Part shown: one piece after another, positions 17,932-26,849 of the stretch | Position numbering within the stretch: the stretch's first letter is position 1 | How the letters are laid out: every line of letters starts with the position of its first letter | DNA from: Arthrobacter globiformis | Lineage (GTDB): Bacteria; Actinomycetota; Actinomycetes; Actinomycetales; Micrococcaceae | Direction: 5' to 3' | Assembly (NCBI RefSeq): GCF_030815865.1 | Contig: NZ_JAUSXI010000001.1 | Coordinates: 3,658,001 to 3,722,000 of the forward strand | Length of the DNA: 64,000 nt | Program-made: the position numbers and the translations under genes | The notes under the pieces: model-generated | What the model was told of the DNA's origin: nothing | The model's input: only the letters and a program-made list of their open reading frames with translations | Database searches by the model: none

Positions 17932-18951
17932 TCAGGACTCCTTGCTGCGCGGCCCGTCGAAGAAGTCGCGCGCCTCGTCGCCGCCTGCACCGGGCGCTGC
18001 GGCCGTGCGGCCCGCATCGGTCCCGTGACCGTCAACCACATGCCGCTCTGCCGCCCGGCTTTCCGCGGCCGCCGCGGTTTTTTCGGCTGTTTCCTGGACT
18101 GAGGCGCCGTCGAAGTCGTCCCCGAGCTCAGACTCGGGATCCGCCTCGACGTCGGCGTGGTCAGCCCCGCCCGCGTCGGCGGCGCTGCGGTCCCGGGCGT
18201 CGGCGAACCCACGGAATACAAGGCCAGCGATGCCGGCACCGACGATCGGGGCCACCCAGAAAAGCCACAGCTGCTCCAGCGCCCAGCTGCTGCTGAACAG
18301 CGCCGAGGCGGTGGCCCGGGCCGGGTTGAAGGGCGCGTTGCCAAGGGCCTGGCCCAGCTGCAGCAGCACGGCAAATGCCAGCCCGACGGCGAAGGGGGCA
18401 GCGGCCGCGTGGTTGTTGCGGCGGGCCGTCATGCCAAGGAACACAGCGACCAGGAGGGCTGCTCCCAGCACTTCCACGAGCAGCACGCCGGCCATCGACG
18501 TCTGGATCACGGAGTGCTCACCGAAGCCGGCGGTGACGGTATCAAATGCCGTGCGGGCGTCGGAGATGTTGGGCACGGTGCGGAGGATGCCGAACAAAGC
18601 GAGCGCGCCCGCTACCGCGCCGACCAGCTGCGCACCGATGTACGCTGCTGCAGCGGCGATGCCGATCCTGCCCGCCACGAGGTTGCCCAGGGTGATCGCC
18701 GGGTTGAAATGCCCGCCGGAGATGTACGCGAAGGCCAGCATCGCCGCCGTCACGGCAAGGCCTCCGGCGAGGGCCCCGGGCAGCGGATTGGACTGCGGCA
18801 GGGTGAAGAGCGGCACACCCAGCCCGGCGACCACCAGAAAGAGCGTTCCGAACGCCTCCGCTCCGAGCCTGGACAGGAGCCCAGGCCGGAATTCGTTGTC
18901 ACCGGCGGAATGCCGGTCATCGGTCGGGGGGACGGACACAGGGGTGCTCAT
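17932..18951 (-). CDS. Aquaporin / MIP-family channel
   Basis: 339 residues from the ATG at 18951 (AAAGGA ahead of it). Six membrane segments carry the two NPA boxes GGHFNPAIT and APFNPARAT, so it is a water or glycerol-type channel of the MIP family. An unusually long hydrophilic, acidic and alanine-rich C-terminal tail of about 100 residues follows the last helix (VFRGFADARDRSAADAGG onward). The reading frame stays open far beyond the start, but that region lies over the divergent gene and shows no MIP homology. Divergent from the ADP-ribosylglycohydrolase gene. Confidence 0.9.
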   Translation of the reverse strand: MSTPVSVPPTDDRHSAGDNEFRPGLLSRLGAEAFGTLFLVVAGLGVPLFTLPQSNPLPGALAGGLAVTAAMLAFAYISGGHFNPAITLGNLVAGRIGIAAAAAYIGAQLVGAVAGALALFGILRTVPNISDARTAFDTVTAGFGEHSVIQTSMAGVLLVEVLGAALLVAVFLGMTARRNNHAAAAPFAVGLAFAVLLQLGQALGNAPFNPARATASALFSSSWALEQLWLFWVAPIVGAGIAGLVFRGFADARDRSAADAGGADHADVEADPESELGDDFDGASVQETAEKTAAAAESRAAERHVVDGHGTDAGRTAAAPGAGGDEARDFFDGPRSKES

Positions 18952-19167
18952 GGGGGAATCCTTTTGTTTCTGTCTGCGGGGAATGCCGCTCGCTTCGGGA
19001 GCCGGCCCCAGCAGTCTGGCAGCAAAGTCTGGACGGTTGCTGAATCCGAGCTTATCGTCCGGCGCCCGCACCCCCGGCATTGGGAGTGCGACATCACAGC
19101 ACGGTCCGGGGTCACAGCGGTCAGCACCACAGGATCCAGAATCACAGAGTCGGGACAGCTCCGGCGG

Positions 19168-19185
19168 GCAGGTAAATTTGCCTGC
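19168..19185. promoter_or_regulatory. 18-bp near-palindrome abutting a start codon
   Basis: GCAGGTAAATTTGCCTGC matches its own reverse complement at 16 of 18 positions and ends at the base before the ATG at 19186. It includes the only SD-like sequence (GCAGG), so it could be an operator or a hairpin that hides the ribosome binding site. Confidence 0.5.
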
Positions 19186-20304
19186 ATGAGCAACGTTCCC
19201 CGCACCGTTCCGTCCCCCGAGTCCCGCATCCATGGCTGCCTGCTCGGCGGCGCCCTCGGCGACTCGCTCGGCTACGCCGTCGAGTTCGATCCCATAGACG
19301 AGATCCGGCGCCGTTTCGGCGCCGCCGGACTCCGGGATTTTTCCGCGCTCGACGGCGGGACCCACTTCTCGGACGACACCCAGATGACGCTGTACACAGT
19401 CGACGGGATCGTCGAAGCCCTGGAGTGGGCCAACTCGGGTGTTGGTGCTGACGCCAATGCCTGCGTGTGGCTTGCGTACCTGCGCTGGCTGGACACGCAG
19501 GGAGTGGCCGTTCCCGAATCCGCGCCGCGGCCGCAGTCGCGTTGGATTGACGGCCAGGAGGTGCTGCGGCACCGGCGGGCACCCGGCAACGCCTGCCTGA
19601 GCGGGCTGGCCACCGGCGAAATGGGGACCATTGTCCGGCCGGTCAATCCCGATTCGAAGGGCTGCGGAACCGTCATGCGATCCGCGCCGTTCGGCCTGGT
19701 GCCGCACATTCCGGCGGAGTCCGTGTACAAGTTGAGCTCGGACGCAGCATCGCTCACCCATGGGCATCCCTCCGCCCGGCAGAGCGCCGGCGCTTTCAGC
19801 CTGCTCATCCATTCCCTGGTCCAGGGCAGCAACCTGGCCGAGGCATCACAGGCCGCACTCGCCCGTGTGCTCGCCGATGACGGGGCAGCGCCCGAACTCC
19901 GCGAGCGGCTGGATGCCGCAATCCGCCTCGCCGGCCAGGCCGGCGCGGACCCGGTGTCCAGTTCGGTGCCCGGTTCGGTGCTCAGCCCCGAGGAATTGGT
20001 CCGTGCACTCGGTGAGGGCTGGGTGGCGGAGGAGGCCCTCGCCGTCGGACTTTATGCGGTCCTGGCGACTGCCACCCAATCAGAGGTAAATGGCGAGCCC
20101 GACCCGGTGGCCCACTTCAAGGCCGCCATCGCCCTGGCCATCAACCACAGCGGCGACAGCGATTCCACCGGCTCCATCGCGGGCAACATCCTGGGTGCGT
20201 ACTACGGCACGGACTGCCTGCCCGCGGACTGGCTGGAAGCGCTGGAGGCCCCCGAGGTGATCCGCGGCATGGCCGGGCAGTTGGTTGCCGTTACGTCTGC
20301 CTAA
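19186..20304 (+). CDS. ADP-ribosylglycohydrolase family protein
   Basis: 372 residues. Metal-binding motifs of the DraG/ARH fold are complete: GCLLGGALGDSLGYAVEF at the N-terminus, GGTHFSDDTQMTLYTVDGI, and the C-terminal NHSGDSDSTGSIAGNILGA. These enzymes remove ADP-ribose from proteins or nucleic acids, or hydrolyse related N-glycosides. No ADP-ribosyltransferase gene (such as draT) is nearby, so the target is unknown. The frame is open upstream, but the ATG at 19186 directly precedes the conserved domain. The 3' end overlaps the convergent DUF4395 gene by 14 bases. Confidence 0.9.
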   Translation: MSNVPRTVPSPESRIHGCLLGGALGDSLGYAVEFDPIDEIRRRFGAAGLRDFSALDGGTHFSDDTQMTLYTVDGIVEALEWANSGVGADANACVWLAYLRWLDTQGVAVPESAPRPQSRWIDGQEVLRHRRAPGNACLSGLATGEMGTIVRPVNPDSKGCGTVMRSAPFGLVPHIPAESVYKLSSDAASLTHGHPSARQSAGAFSLLIHSLVQGSNLAEASQAALARVLADDGAAPELRERLDAAIRLAGQAGADPVSSSVPGSVLSPEELVRALGEGWVAEEALAVGLYAVLATATQSEVNGEPDPVAHFKAAIALAINHSGDSDSTGSIAGNILGAYYGTDCLPADWLEALEAPEVIRGMAGQLVAVTSA

Positions 20305-20851
20305 GCGAAATGTTGTTGCAGGCCTCGCAGATGTCCTCCGGTATGAGGCCGCGGCGCTGCAGCAGGCTGAAGATGGCACAGCCGAGGCAGAACCCGGCGA
20401 AGGCCTCCAGTGAGGCGGCAACAATCAGCACAGCCAGCAAAATCCACGCGGCAGGCGCCAAGCCGGCGGCCAGCAGGACGGCGGCGGCAGTGGACATGGC
20501 GGCGCCGATGCCCTGGGCGAAACGTTTGGGTGGGCCCGGCACGAGTTTGACCCGTCCCAGCCGCGGAGCGAGGACCCTCACAGAAAGCAGGGCGAGCGGG
20601 GAGATCCTCGGGCCGAACAGCACGCGCAGCCAAAAACCGGCGGCAATAACCGCCAGGCCCCAGCCGAAACCGGTGAGCAGCGTCGCGGCGGCCAGCAGGA
20701 CCACCAGCCCGGCGGTGATGCGGGCCGCGTATTCGTTGACCGGATTGGGAAAGGCGAAGACGGAACCCAGCCCGCCCTGACTGCGCAGTTTGCCCCGACT
20801 GCCCAGCTTGCCCAGTTCGCCCAGTGTGCCCAATTTGCGTAGTTTGCCCAT
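20291..20851 (-). CDS. DUF4395 family membrane protein
   Basis: 186 residues. The opening FPNPVNEYAARITAGLVVLLA, the middle FGPRISPLALLSVRVLAPRLG and the closing EAFAGFCLGCAIFSLLQRRG with a CLGC pair match the actinobacterial DUF4395 membrane family, which has about four helices and no known function. The first 28 residues are a repetitive, basic GKLG-type sequence encoded by a degenerate 9-base tandem repeat; an internal start is possible, but no good one is seen before the core. Confidence 0.8.
   Translation of the reverse strand: MGKLRKLGTLGELGKLGSRGKLRSQGGLGSVFAFPNPVNEYAARITAGLVVLLAAATLLTGFGWGLAVIAAGFWLRVLFGPRISPLALLSVRVLAPRLGRVKLVPGPPKRFAQGIGAAMSTAAAVLLAAGLAPAAWILLAVLIVAASLEAFAGFCLGCAIFSLLQRRGLIPEDICEACNNISLRQT
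20779..20850. repeat. Degenerate 9-bp tandem repeat at a gene start
   Basis: About eight imperfect copies of a CCCAGTTTG-like unit cover the first 24 codons of the DUF4395 gene and encode KLG/GKLG-type tripeptides. Typical of replication slippage. Confidence 0.7.
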
Positions 20852-20889
20852 GAGGCAAGGCTAGGAGAGGGGCCGTGGCGGAGGAAGCT

Positions 20890-21903
20890 TTATTGCGCCA
20901 TGTGTACGGGCGCCCCGCCCACCATCTGCAGGAACTCCCCTTCGGAGATCACCTCGATGGCCTGGCCGCGGTCGTGCAGCTCCAGCACTCGTTTGGCCTT
21001 GCCGGTGAGCCGGCCGGAGCGCAGGTCGCCGGCCACGAAGCCGTCGCCCACCACCAGGACGCTGGTCCGCGCCGTGACCCGGCTTTCCGGGCGCGCCCCC
21101 AGTTCCGCGGACCGGGTCTTCGCTTCGGGCCGCGGCATCGCGAGCTGGCCGGTGAACACGACGGTCTGGCCGAACAGCGGGTTCCCGGGTTCAGCGTCGG
21201 AATTGGGCTCGGGATTGGGCCCTTCCTCGGGCCACCCGCTGCGGAACGGCCGGACCGCCCGGCCGGCACTGGCGCCGCCAGTGACGGCGAGGGCTGAGAC
21301 GGTCGCCTTGGAAAGCTCGCCGCTGGACGGATCGAACGCGGGCTGCTGAGGTAGGGACAGCCCCAGCGAAAGGTAAAGCTCGGCGATGCTGTTGGCCCGG
21401 TTTCGCCCCGCGATGTCGATGAGGATGCCGGCGCACGCCCGGGCATCCTCGGCGGCGTCGTGGTGGTTCACGAGCGGCACGCCTGCCTCCTCGGCGGCAA
21501 AGGGCAGGGAATTGGACACCAGGGAGTAGCAGCGCCGGGACAGCATCACAGTGCATACGTAGTCGTAGGCGGGACCGGGAAGCCCCGAGACCTCAAGCCC
21601 GGAGCGGATCACGCCGAGGTCGAAGGCGGCATTGTGGGCCGCGAGGATGTCACCGCCGATGAACGCGCCGATCTCCGGGAACAGCTCCCCGAAGCGGGGC
21701 CGGCCGGCCACCTGTTCGGGCCTGATGCCGTGGACGCGGACGTTGTGGTAGTCGAACGAGTCGTGGTTTTCGGGCGGCCGCATCAGCCAAGAGGCCTCCT
21801 CGACGATGACGCCGCCGCGGACCTTGGTGAGGCCAACGGCGCACGGCGAACCGCGGAAGCCGTTGGCGGTCTCGAAGTCGATCGCCGTAAAGTCCAAACT
21901 CAC
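20890..21903 (-). CDS. DEDDh 3'-5' exonuclease with C-terminal BRCT domain
   Basis: 337 residues. An epsilon-like exonuclease domain occupies residues 1-170: FTAIDFETANGFRGSPCAVG (DxE), LAAHNAAFDLGVI, and NHHDAAEDARACAGI (H/D). After a linker, FGQTVVFTGQLAMPRPEAK through TSVLVVGDGFVAGD is a BRCT domain as in NAD-dependent ligases and RFC1. Likely acts in DNA repair or polymerase proofreading (inference). The GTG start lies 7 bases after a TACAGT box, suggesting a leaderless mRNA. Divergent from the DedA gene across only 53 bases. Confidence 0.88.
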   Translation of the reverse strand: MSLDFTAIDFETANGFRGSPCAVGLTKVRGGVIVEEASWLMRPPENHDSFDYHNVRVHGIRPEQVAGRPRFGELFPEIGAFIGGDILAAHNAAFDLGVIRSGLEVSGLPGPAYDYVCTVMLSRRCYSLVSNSLPFAAEEAGVPLVNHHDAAEDARACAGILIDIAGRNRANSIAELYLSLGLSLPQQPAFDPSSGELSKATVSALAVTGGASAGRAVRPFRSGWPEEGPNPEPNSDAEPGNPLFGQTVVFTGQLAMPRPEAKTRSAELGARPESRVTARTSVLVVGDGFVAGDLRSGRLTGKAKRVLELHDRGQAIEVISEGEFLQMVGGAPVHMAQ

Positions 21904-21910
21904 GGGGACA

Positions 21911-21916
21911 ACTGTA
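21911..21916 (-). promoter_or_regulatory. -10 box TACAGT, leaderless exonuclease gene
   Basis: On the minus strand TACAGT is followed by 7 bases and then the GTG start at 21903. With the usual -10 to start-site distance, transcription would begin at the codon itself. No SD is present. Confidence 0.55.
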
Positions 21917-21944
21917 GCCCGGCGGGGGCGCGGAGCCCGTCAAG

Positions 21945-21950
21945 TACCCT
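21945..21950 (+). promoter_or_regulatory. -10 box TACCCT, leaderless DedA gene
   Basis: TACCCT is followed by 6 bases and then the GTG start at 21957; no SD is visible. The opposite promoter lies 29 bases away, so the two polymerases would compete for the same 53-base gap. Confidence 0.55.
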
Positions 21951-21956
21951 TGAAAC

Positions 21957-22745
21957 GTGAACTTTAATGCATTGAGCGACTTTGCCGTGCCCGCGCTGGG
22001 TGGCGCCGGCCCCGTCCAGCCGCATCTGGCATCATTCCTGCCCGATTGGCTCAACCCCCAGGTCTTCCTCGCCGACCCGGCCCTTGCCCCGTGGGTTGTT
22101 CTCCTGGTGTGCGGGATTATCTTCGCCGAAACCGGGCTGCTGATCGGATTCTTCCTGCCCGGGGATTCCATGCTGTTTACGGCGGGCCTGCTCGTGGCCA
22201 CGGACACCATCAAATTCAACATCTGGCTCTTCGCCGCGCTGATCATTGTGTCCGCTATCATCGGCAACCAGACGGGCTACCTCATCGGGTCCAAGGCGGG
22301 TCCCGCCATCTTCAACAAGCCGGACTCCAGGCTGTTCAAGCGTGAGAACGTTGACAGTGCGCACAAGTTCTTCGAAAAGCACGGCGGCAAGGCCCTGATC
22401 CTGGCACGCTTTGTGCCCATTATCCGCACCTTTGTCCCGGTCATCGTGGGTGTTGCCCAGATGGACAAGCGGAAGTTCTTCCTCTTTAACGTCATCGGCG
22501 CCTTCCTCTGGGGCGGCGGCGTGACGCTTCTCGGCTACGTGCTGGGCGACAAGATTCCGTGGGTGCGGGAAAACCTGGACATCATCTTCATCGTCATTGT
22601 CCTGCTCTCGGTGATTCCTGTCGGCATTGAAGTTGTGCGCGGCATGACCGCCAAGCGCGAGGCCGCGCACTTCGGGACGGACCCGGTGGAAGAGTTCATC
22701 GAGGAGCACGAGCCCGAGGCCGAGCGCAAAACCAACCTGGACTGA
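21957..22745 (+). CDS. DedA-family membrane protein
   Basis: 262 residues with about five or six hydrophobic segments. The DedA signatures are clear: FAETGLLIGFFLPGDSMLFT, IGNQTGYLIGSKAG and LARFVPIIRTFVPVIVGVAQ, including the essential acidic and arginine residues. DedA proteins are proton-dependent membrane proteins; members flip undecaprenyl phosphate or phosphatidylethanolamine (known for some homologues). It ends in a charged tail (EEFIEEHEPEAERK) and is followed by two hairpins, the second a strong terminator. Confidence 0.92.
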   Translation: MNFNALSDFAVPALGGAGPVQPHLASFLPDWLNPQVFLADPALAPWVVLLVCGIIFAETGLLIGFFLPGDSMLFTAGLLVATDTIKFNIWLFAALIIVSAIIGNQTGYLIGSKAGPAIFNKPDSRLFKRENVDSAHKFFEKHGGKALILARFVPIIRTFVPVIVGVAQMDKRKFFLFNVIGAFLWGGGVTLLGYVLGDKIPWVRENLDIIFIVIVLLSVIPVGIEVVRGMTAKREAAHFGTDPVEEFIEEHEPEAERKTNLD

Positions 22746-22750
22746 CGGGC

Positions 22751-22781
22751 GTTCCGGCACGCTTTCATGGCGAGCCGGAAC
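22751..22781. repeat. 8-bp inverted repeat after the DedA gene
   Basis: GTTCCGGC and GCCGGAAC flank a 15-base loop just after the DedA stop. Possibly an accessory hairpin before the main terminator. Confidence 0.45.
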
Positions 22782-22792
22782 CCTGAAACGCG

Positions 22793-22826
22793 GAAGGGCA
22801 CCTCAGAACTGAGGTGCCCTTCTTTT
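22793..22826. terminator. Rho-independent terminator, probably bidirectional
   Basis: A perfect 13-base stem (22793-22805 with 22810-22822) and a GAAC loop run into TTCTTTT on the plus strand. It closes the DedA transcript. Read the other way, it lies 27 bases after the rdgB stop and could end the murI-rdgB transcript. Confidence 0.9.
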
Positions 22827-22848
22827 CAAAAACCAACTGTTCGCGGAA

Positions 22849-23514
22849 TTACCGCAGGGCCTCGACGATCGAGGGAAGCAGCGCACGGAACGCCATGCCA
22901 CGGTGGCTGATGGCGTTTTTCTCCTCCGGGCTGAGCTCGGCGCAGCTCCGGTCCAGGCCCAGGGGTTCCAGGACGGGGTCGTAGCCGAACCCGCCTGCGC
23001 CGCGCGGTTCGCGCAGCAGCGTGCCGGCCAGCTGCCCGTACTCCACCACTTCGCGGGCCCCGTCCGCGGAGGCCGACTCCGGTACGGCGAGGGCCGCCGC
23101 GCACACGAAGGCGGCACCGCGGTGGCCGTCCGGCACGTCCGCCAGCTGGGCCAGCAGCAGGTGCAGGTTGGCGTCGTCGTCACCGTGCCGGCCGGCCCAG
23201 CGCGCGGAGAAGATCCCCGGCGCGCCGCCGAGGACATCCACTGACAGCCCGGAGTCGTCGGCGATGGCCACCAGCCCCGTAGCCTCGGCGACCGCCCGCG
23301 CCTTCAGCAGTGAATTTTCCGCAAAGGTCACCCCGGTTTCCGCCACGTCCGGGGCTCCGACGGCGGCCGCGTCCACCACCTGCGTGTCGACGTCGAGCCC
23401 TGGGATCTGCCCGCGCAGCAGCTCCCGCAGCTCCCGCAGTTTCCCGGCGTTGCGCGTGGCCAGCACCAGCCGGGGTGCCGCTCCCGTCGCGGGCACGCCG
23501 CTGTCGCCACTCAC
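22849..23514 (-). CDS. rdgB: Non-canonical purine NTP pyrophosphatase (RdgB/HAM1)
   Basis: 221 residues. It hydrolyses dITP/ITP and XTP to the monophosphates and so keeps deaminated purines out of nucleic acids. Family motifs: [16 protein letters not shown] near the N-terminus, [37 protein letters not shown], and GGFGYDPVL with [10 protein letters not shown] near the end. The GTG start overlaps the rph stop by 4 bases. It is the last gene of the murI-MBL-rph-rdgB group, whose order matches Rv1338-Rv1341 of M. tuberculosis. Confidence 0.95.
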   Translation of the reverse strand: MSGDSGVPATGAAPRLVLATRNAGKLRELRELLRGQIPGLDVDTQVVDAAAVGAPDVAETGVTFAENSLLKARAVAEATGLVAIADDSGLSVDVLGGAPGIFSARWAGRHGDDDANLHLLLAQLADVPDGHRGAAFVCAAALAVPESASADGAREVVEYGQLAGTLLREPRGAGGFGYDPVLEPLGLDRSCAELSPEEKNAISHRGMAFRALLPSIVEALR

Positions 23515-24269
23515 GGCGCCTCGGCCAGGGTTTCGCGCTGGATCGCGGCCAGCTGTTCCGTCCCCAGCAGTGCCAGGTCCAGCAGCTTGTTGAGCTCGTC
23601 CCGGTCAAAGGGGGCGCCCTCGGCCGTGCCCTGGACCTCCACGAACTTGCCGGAGCCGGTCACCACGACGTTCATGTCGGTTTCGGCCCGCACATCCTCA
23701 ATGTACGGCAGGTCCAGCATCGGGATACCGTCGATGATCCCCACGGACACGGCGGCGATGGTGTCGACCAGCGGCTGGGCGTTGCGGGCGATCATCTTGT
23801 TCTCGCGGGCAAAGCGGATGGCCTCGGCGAGCGCCACGTAGGCGCCGGTGATGGCCGCCGTCCGCGTACCGCCGTCGGCCTGCAGGACATCACAGTCCAG
23901 GACGATGGTGTTCTCCCCCAGGGCTTTGGTGTCGATGATCGACCGCAGCGAGCGCCCGATCAGGCGGGAGATCTCGTGGGTGCGGCCGCCGATCTTGCCT
24001 TTGACGGACTCGCGGTCCGAGCGGGTGTTCGTGGCACGCGGGAGCATGGCGTACTCGGCGGTCACCCAGCCGCGGCCTTCGCCCTTGAGCCAGCGCGGAA
24101 CACCTTCGGTGAGGGAAGCGGTGCACAGGACCCGGGTGTTGCCGAACTCGATGAGGGCCGATCCTTCGGCCTGCTTGGACCAGCCGCGGGTGATGCTGAT
24201 GGGCCGGAGCTGGTCCGGGGTGCGGCCGTCGGCACGGATGACGGGGGCAGTGGTTGCTTCGGAAGTCAT
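23511..24269 (-). CDS. rph: Ribonuclease PH
   Basis: 252 residues, normal length. A phosphorolytic 3'-5' exoribonuclease that trims tRNA 3' ends. It carries the RNase PH motifs [35 protein letters not shown], the [15 protein letters not shown] region, [19 protein letters not shown] and CDVL-type acidic residues. A TAAGCT box ending 6 bases before the ATG suggests its own leaderless promoter in addition to read-through from murI and the MBL gene. Confidence 0.96.
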   Translation of the reverse strand: MTSEATTAPVIRADGRTPDQLRPISITRGWSKQAEGSALIEFGNTRVLCTASLTEGVPRWLKGEGRGWVTAEYAMLPRATNTRSDRESVKGKIGGRTHEISRLIGRSLRSIIDTKALGENTIVLDCDVLQADGGTRTAAITGAYVALAEAIRFARENKMIARNAQPLVDTIAAVSVGIIDGIPMLDLPYIEDVRAETDMNVVVTGSGKFVEVQGTAEGAPFDRDELNKLLDLALLGTEQLAAIQRETLAEAP

Positions 24270-24275
24270 GCCTTT

Positions 24276-24281
24276 AGCTTA
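24276..24281 (-). promoter_or_regulatory. -10 box TAAGCT before rph
   Basis: On the minus strand TAAGCT, then AAAGGC, then the ATG of rph at 24269. AAAGG could also act as a close SD, so leaderless initiation is likely but not certain. Confidence 0.5.
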
Positions 24282-24321
24282 TCGATTTATCGGGCTGCAC
24301 CCGGCCGGCCCAGGAAGCTGC

Positions 24322-25119
24322 TCAGACCGTGTAGTGCACGCCCGCCACGGCCACGGCCACGTCACCGGCGAAGGCGGGACGCGCCTCGGCCATGACCTTG
24401 GTCTGCGACGTCCACACCGGAATGTGAGTAAGGAGAAGGCGGCGGGCGCCTGCGGCAGTAGCGGCTTCAGCGGCCCGTTTTCCGGTGAGATGGACGTCTT
24501 TGATGCCGTCGTCACGGCCCTCCTCGAAGGCCGCCTCGCAAAGGAAGAGGTCGGCGTCCTTGGCCGCCTCCTCCAGCCCGCGGCACGAATCCGTGTCGCC
24601 TGAATAGGTCAGCACGCGGGTCACGCCATTCCCGGCGGCGTCCGGCTCATTCACCTCCACGCGCAGCGCATAGGCCTCCTCCACCGGGTGGTTCACTGTG
24701 AAGGGCGTGACAGTGAAGGGGCCGACGGTGACGGACTGGCGCTCGGTCCAGTTCGTGAAGTCGAACTCCTCGTGCATCCCCGGATCCAGGTCCAGCCCGT
24801 AGGCAGTTGCCATCCTGTCGGCGGTGGCGGCGGGGCCCCAGACGGGGATCCTTCCCCGGTCCCAGCCGCCGGGCTTCCAGCGCACCGCCACGTGCAGGCC
24901 GCAGAGGTCCATGCAGTGATCGGGGTGCAGGTGAGTGAGGAAAATCGCGTCGATGTCCTCGAGGTCGGTGTACCGCTGGATGGCGCCCAGGGCCCCGCTG
25001 CCGAGGTCCATGACCACCTTCCACACCCGTTCGCCGTCATTGGCGGTCAGCAGGTAGCAGGAGGCGGGCGATCCGGGTCCGGGAAATGAGCCCGTGCAGC
25101 CGACGATGGTGAGCTTCAC
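24322..25119 (-). CDS. MBL-fold metallo-hydrolase (RNase Z-like)
   Basis: 265 residues. The metal motif [15 protein letters not shown] (HxHxDH), [15 protein letters not shown] and the late histidine in LLLTHIPVW place it in the metallo-beta-lactamase fold near RNase Z and cyclic-nucleotide phosphodiesterases. The homologue Rv1339 sits at the same place in M. tuberculosis and has been reported to hydrolyse cAMP; transfer of that role here is inference. The start overlaps the murI stop by 4 bases. Confidence 0.88.
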   Translation of the reverse strand: MKLTIVGCTGSFPGPGSPASCYLLTANDGERVWKVVMDLGSGALGAIQRYTDLEDIDAIFLTHLHPDHCMDLCGLHVAVRWKPGGWDRGRIPVWGPAATADRMATAYGLDLDPGMHEEFDFTNWTERQSVTVGPFTVTPFTVNHPVEEAYALRVEVNEPDAAGNGVTRVLTYSGDTDSCRGLEEAAKDADLFLCEAAFEEGRDDGIKDVHLTGKRAAEAATAAGARRLLLTHIPVWTSQTKVMAEARPAFAGDVAVAVAGVHYTV

Positions 25120-26141
25120 AGGAACGGCCCCCCGAGGGATGCTCCGCTGCCCGCAGCCTGCCCGACGAAGTTGGAGATGCGCGGGCGGGCGGCCGCGTTC
25201 CGCGCGGCGGCGATCATTTCGGGGGTGATCCGTGCCAGGCTGCCCGTGGGGTACTGCGCTGCGACATGGTCCACGTGCTTCACGCTGAGCACCTCCGGCC
25301 CCAGGAACCTGCGGGCCAGCGCTTCGAACTGACCGGGATCGCCGGTGGCGATGAAGCTGTGCTCCGGCGGGGCCGGGTCCGTCCGTTCGAGGCCGTTGCT
25401 GGCCAGCGCCCGGTAGACGTCCTTGGCGGTTTCCTCGGCGCTGGAGACCAGCGTGACGTCCTCGCCCATGACGTAGGAGATCACGCCGGTCAGGAGCGGA
25501 TAGTGCGTGCAGCCCAGCACCACGGTGTCCACGCCCGCGGCTTTCAGCGGCTCAAGGTACTCGCGGGCGATGTCGAGCAGTTCCGGCCCCGTGGTGATGC
25601 CGGCCTCCACGTACGGCACGAATGCAGGGCAGGCCACGGAGGTGATAACCAGGTCAGGCGCCGCGGCGAACGTGTCCTCGTAGGCCCGGGAGCCCACGGT
25701 GGCGGAGGTGCCGATCACACCCACCCGGCCGGTGCGGGTGGCCGCGACGGCGCGGCGCACGGCCGGCTGGATCACCTCGATGACAGGAATTCCGTAACGC
25801 GCCGTGTAGCGCTCACGGGCGTCACGGAGCACCGCGGCCGACGCCGAGTTGCAGGCGATGGTAAGCAGCTTGACGCCGGAGTCCACGAGTTCGTCCATGA
25901 CGCCGAGGGCGTTGGCGCGCACCTCCGCGATGGGCAGCGGCCCGTACGGGCCGTGGGCGGTGTCGCCGACGTAGAGGATGGATTCGTTCGGCAGCTGGTC
26001 GATGATCGACCGTGCCACCGTGAGGCCGCCGACCCCGGAGTCGAAGACGCCGATCGGCAGCGATCCCACATTTACGCCGTCGGCCGTTGCGGACTCCGCT
26101 GCAGCTCCCGCTGCCGGATCCATGCTCGATGCTGAAGTCAT
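25116..26141 (-). CDS. murI: Glutamate racemase
   Basis: 341 residues from the ATG at 26141. It makes D-glutamate for peptidoglycan. Both catalytic cysteines are visible, in [11 protein letters not shown] and [10 protein letters not shown], with the N-terminal [19 protein letters not shown] and the [10 protein letters not shown] loop. About 35 N-terminal residues precede the core, and an extended tail follows. The frame is open to 26201, but the ATG at 26141 lies just after a TATCCT box. First gene of the murI-MBL-rph-rdgB group. Confidence 0.94.
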   Translation of the reverse strand: MTSASSMDPAAGAAAESATADGVNVGSLPIGVFDSGVGGLTVARSIIDQLPNESILYVGDTAHGPYGPLPIAEVRANALGVMDELVDSGVKLLTIACNSASAAVLRDARERYTARYGIPVIEVIQPAVRRAVAATRTGRVGVIGTSATVGSRAYEDTFAAAPDLVITSVACPAFVPYVEAGITTGPELLDIAREYLEPLKAAGVDTVVLGCTHYPLLTGVISYVMGEDVTLVSSAEETAKDVYRALASNGLERTDPAPPEHSFIATGDPGQFEALARRFLGPEVLSVKHVDHVAAQYPTGSLARITPEMIAAARNAAARPRISNFVGQAAGSGASLGGPFL

Positions 26142-26150
26142 GATTATTTG

Positions 26151-26156
26151 AGGATA
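26151..26156 (-). promoter_or_regulatory. -10 box TATCCT before murI
   Basis: On the minus strand TATCCT is followed by 9 bases and then the chosen ATG. The transcript would have a leader of only a few bases. The 141-base gap to the next gene holds nothing else recognisable. Confidence 0.45.
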
Positions 26157-26282
26157 GGTCTTCCCGTGAGGTGCGGCCATCACTTGTGGCCAGCGACTCA
26201 TGTCGAATTTGTCACATCCGGCGGCCGAAACGGCTCGCTACTGGAACCGCCCAGTGGCGGCACCGGTCACCGCCCGAACGGC

Positions 26283-26849
26283 TCAGGGCCGCGTGTCCAG
26301 TGACTGCAGCATCGCCTGCACGAGGGACTCCTGCAGCCACGTGGTGAAGTTGTAGACCAGGGCGAGGTAGCTTTCCACGTCCTCGGCCTGGGACCAGTCC
26401 TGCATCTGGTGGACGTGGTCCGCATCCGCCTCGTCCCGGATGTCGAGCCGCTCGGCGAGCACCAGCCGCACGTCGTTCAGCGCCGTGGACCAGTGCCGGG
26501 CATCAGACGGGGTCAGGACGAGCTCATCCTTGTCCAGGCCCAGCGCGGCGGCGCGCAGCGCGCCGATCTTGCTTTCCCGCAGTGAGCGTTCGGTGAGCTG
26601 GCGGAACTCAAGCGAGGCCCCGGCGTCGTCCTTCACTGCGTTGGGCAGCAGCCGGCGGAGGGCACGGTCCGACGGTTCCCGGACCTCCATGTCCAGTCCG
26701 ATCATCGCGGCGAGCGGGTCCTCGGAGCCGCGATCCGCCGGCTCCAGCATGGAGATGACGTCGGCGAACAGGCTGCGCAGCAGTTCCCTCTCGGCCGGTT
26801 CCAGGAAACCGGTGATGCCTTTGAGTCCGTGTTTGAAAGCCTTAGCCAC
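26283..26849 (-). CDS. DUF2017 family protein
   Basis: 188 residues from a GTG overlapping the clpS stop (GTGGCTAA). The frame is open further upstream, but that part is the clpS shadow. The sequence is mostly alpha-helical with conserved FLEPAERELLRSLFADVISML and an acidic C-terminal half ending in DVESYLALVYNFTTWLQESL. DUF2017 proteins sit next to clpS across Actinobacteria (Rv1332 beside Rv1331), suggesting a role with the Clp adaptor, but no function is known. Confidence 0.85.
   Translation of the reverse strand: MAKAFKHGLKGITGFLEPAERELLRSLFADVISMLEPADRGSEDPLAAMIGLDMEVREPSDRALRRLLPNAVKDDAGASLEFRQLTERSLRESKIGALRAAALGLDKDELVLTPSDARHWSTALNDVRLVLAERLDIRDEADADHVHQMQDWSQAEDVESYLALVYNFTTWLQESLVQAMLQSLDTRP

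Noticed and set aside
18157..19185. Upstream continuation of the ADP-ribosylglycohydrolase frame (total 715 codons)
   Set aside because: It lies antisense to the aquaporin gene and lacks any domain; the conserved fold begins at the ATG at 19186.
18952..19812. Upstream continuation of the aquaporin reading frame (total 626 codons)
   Set aside because: It runs antisense through the ADP-ribosylglycohydrolase gene and shows only composition-driven sequence; the MIP domain and a good SD begin at 18951.
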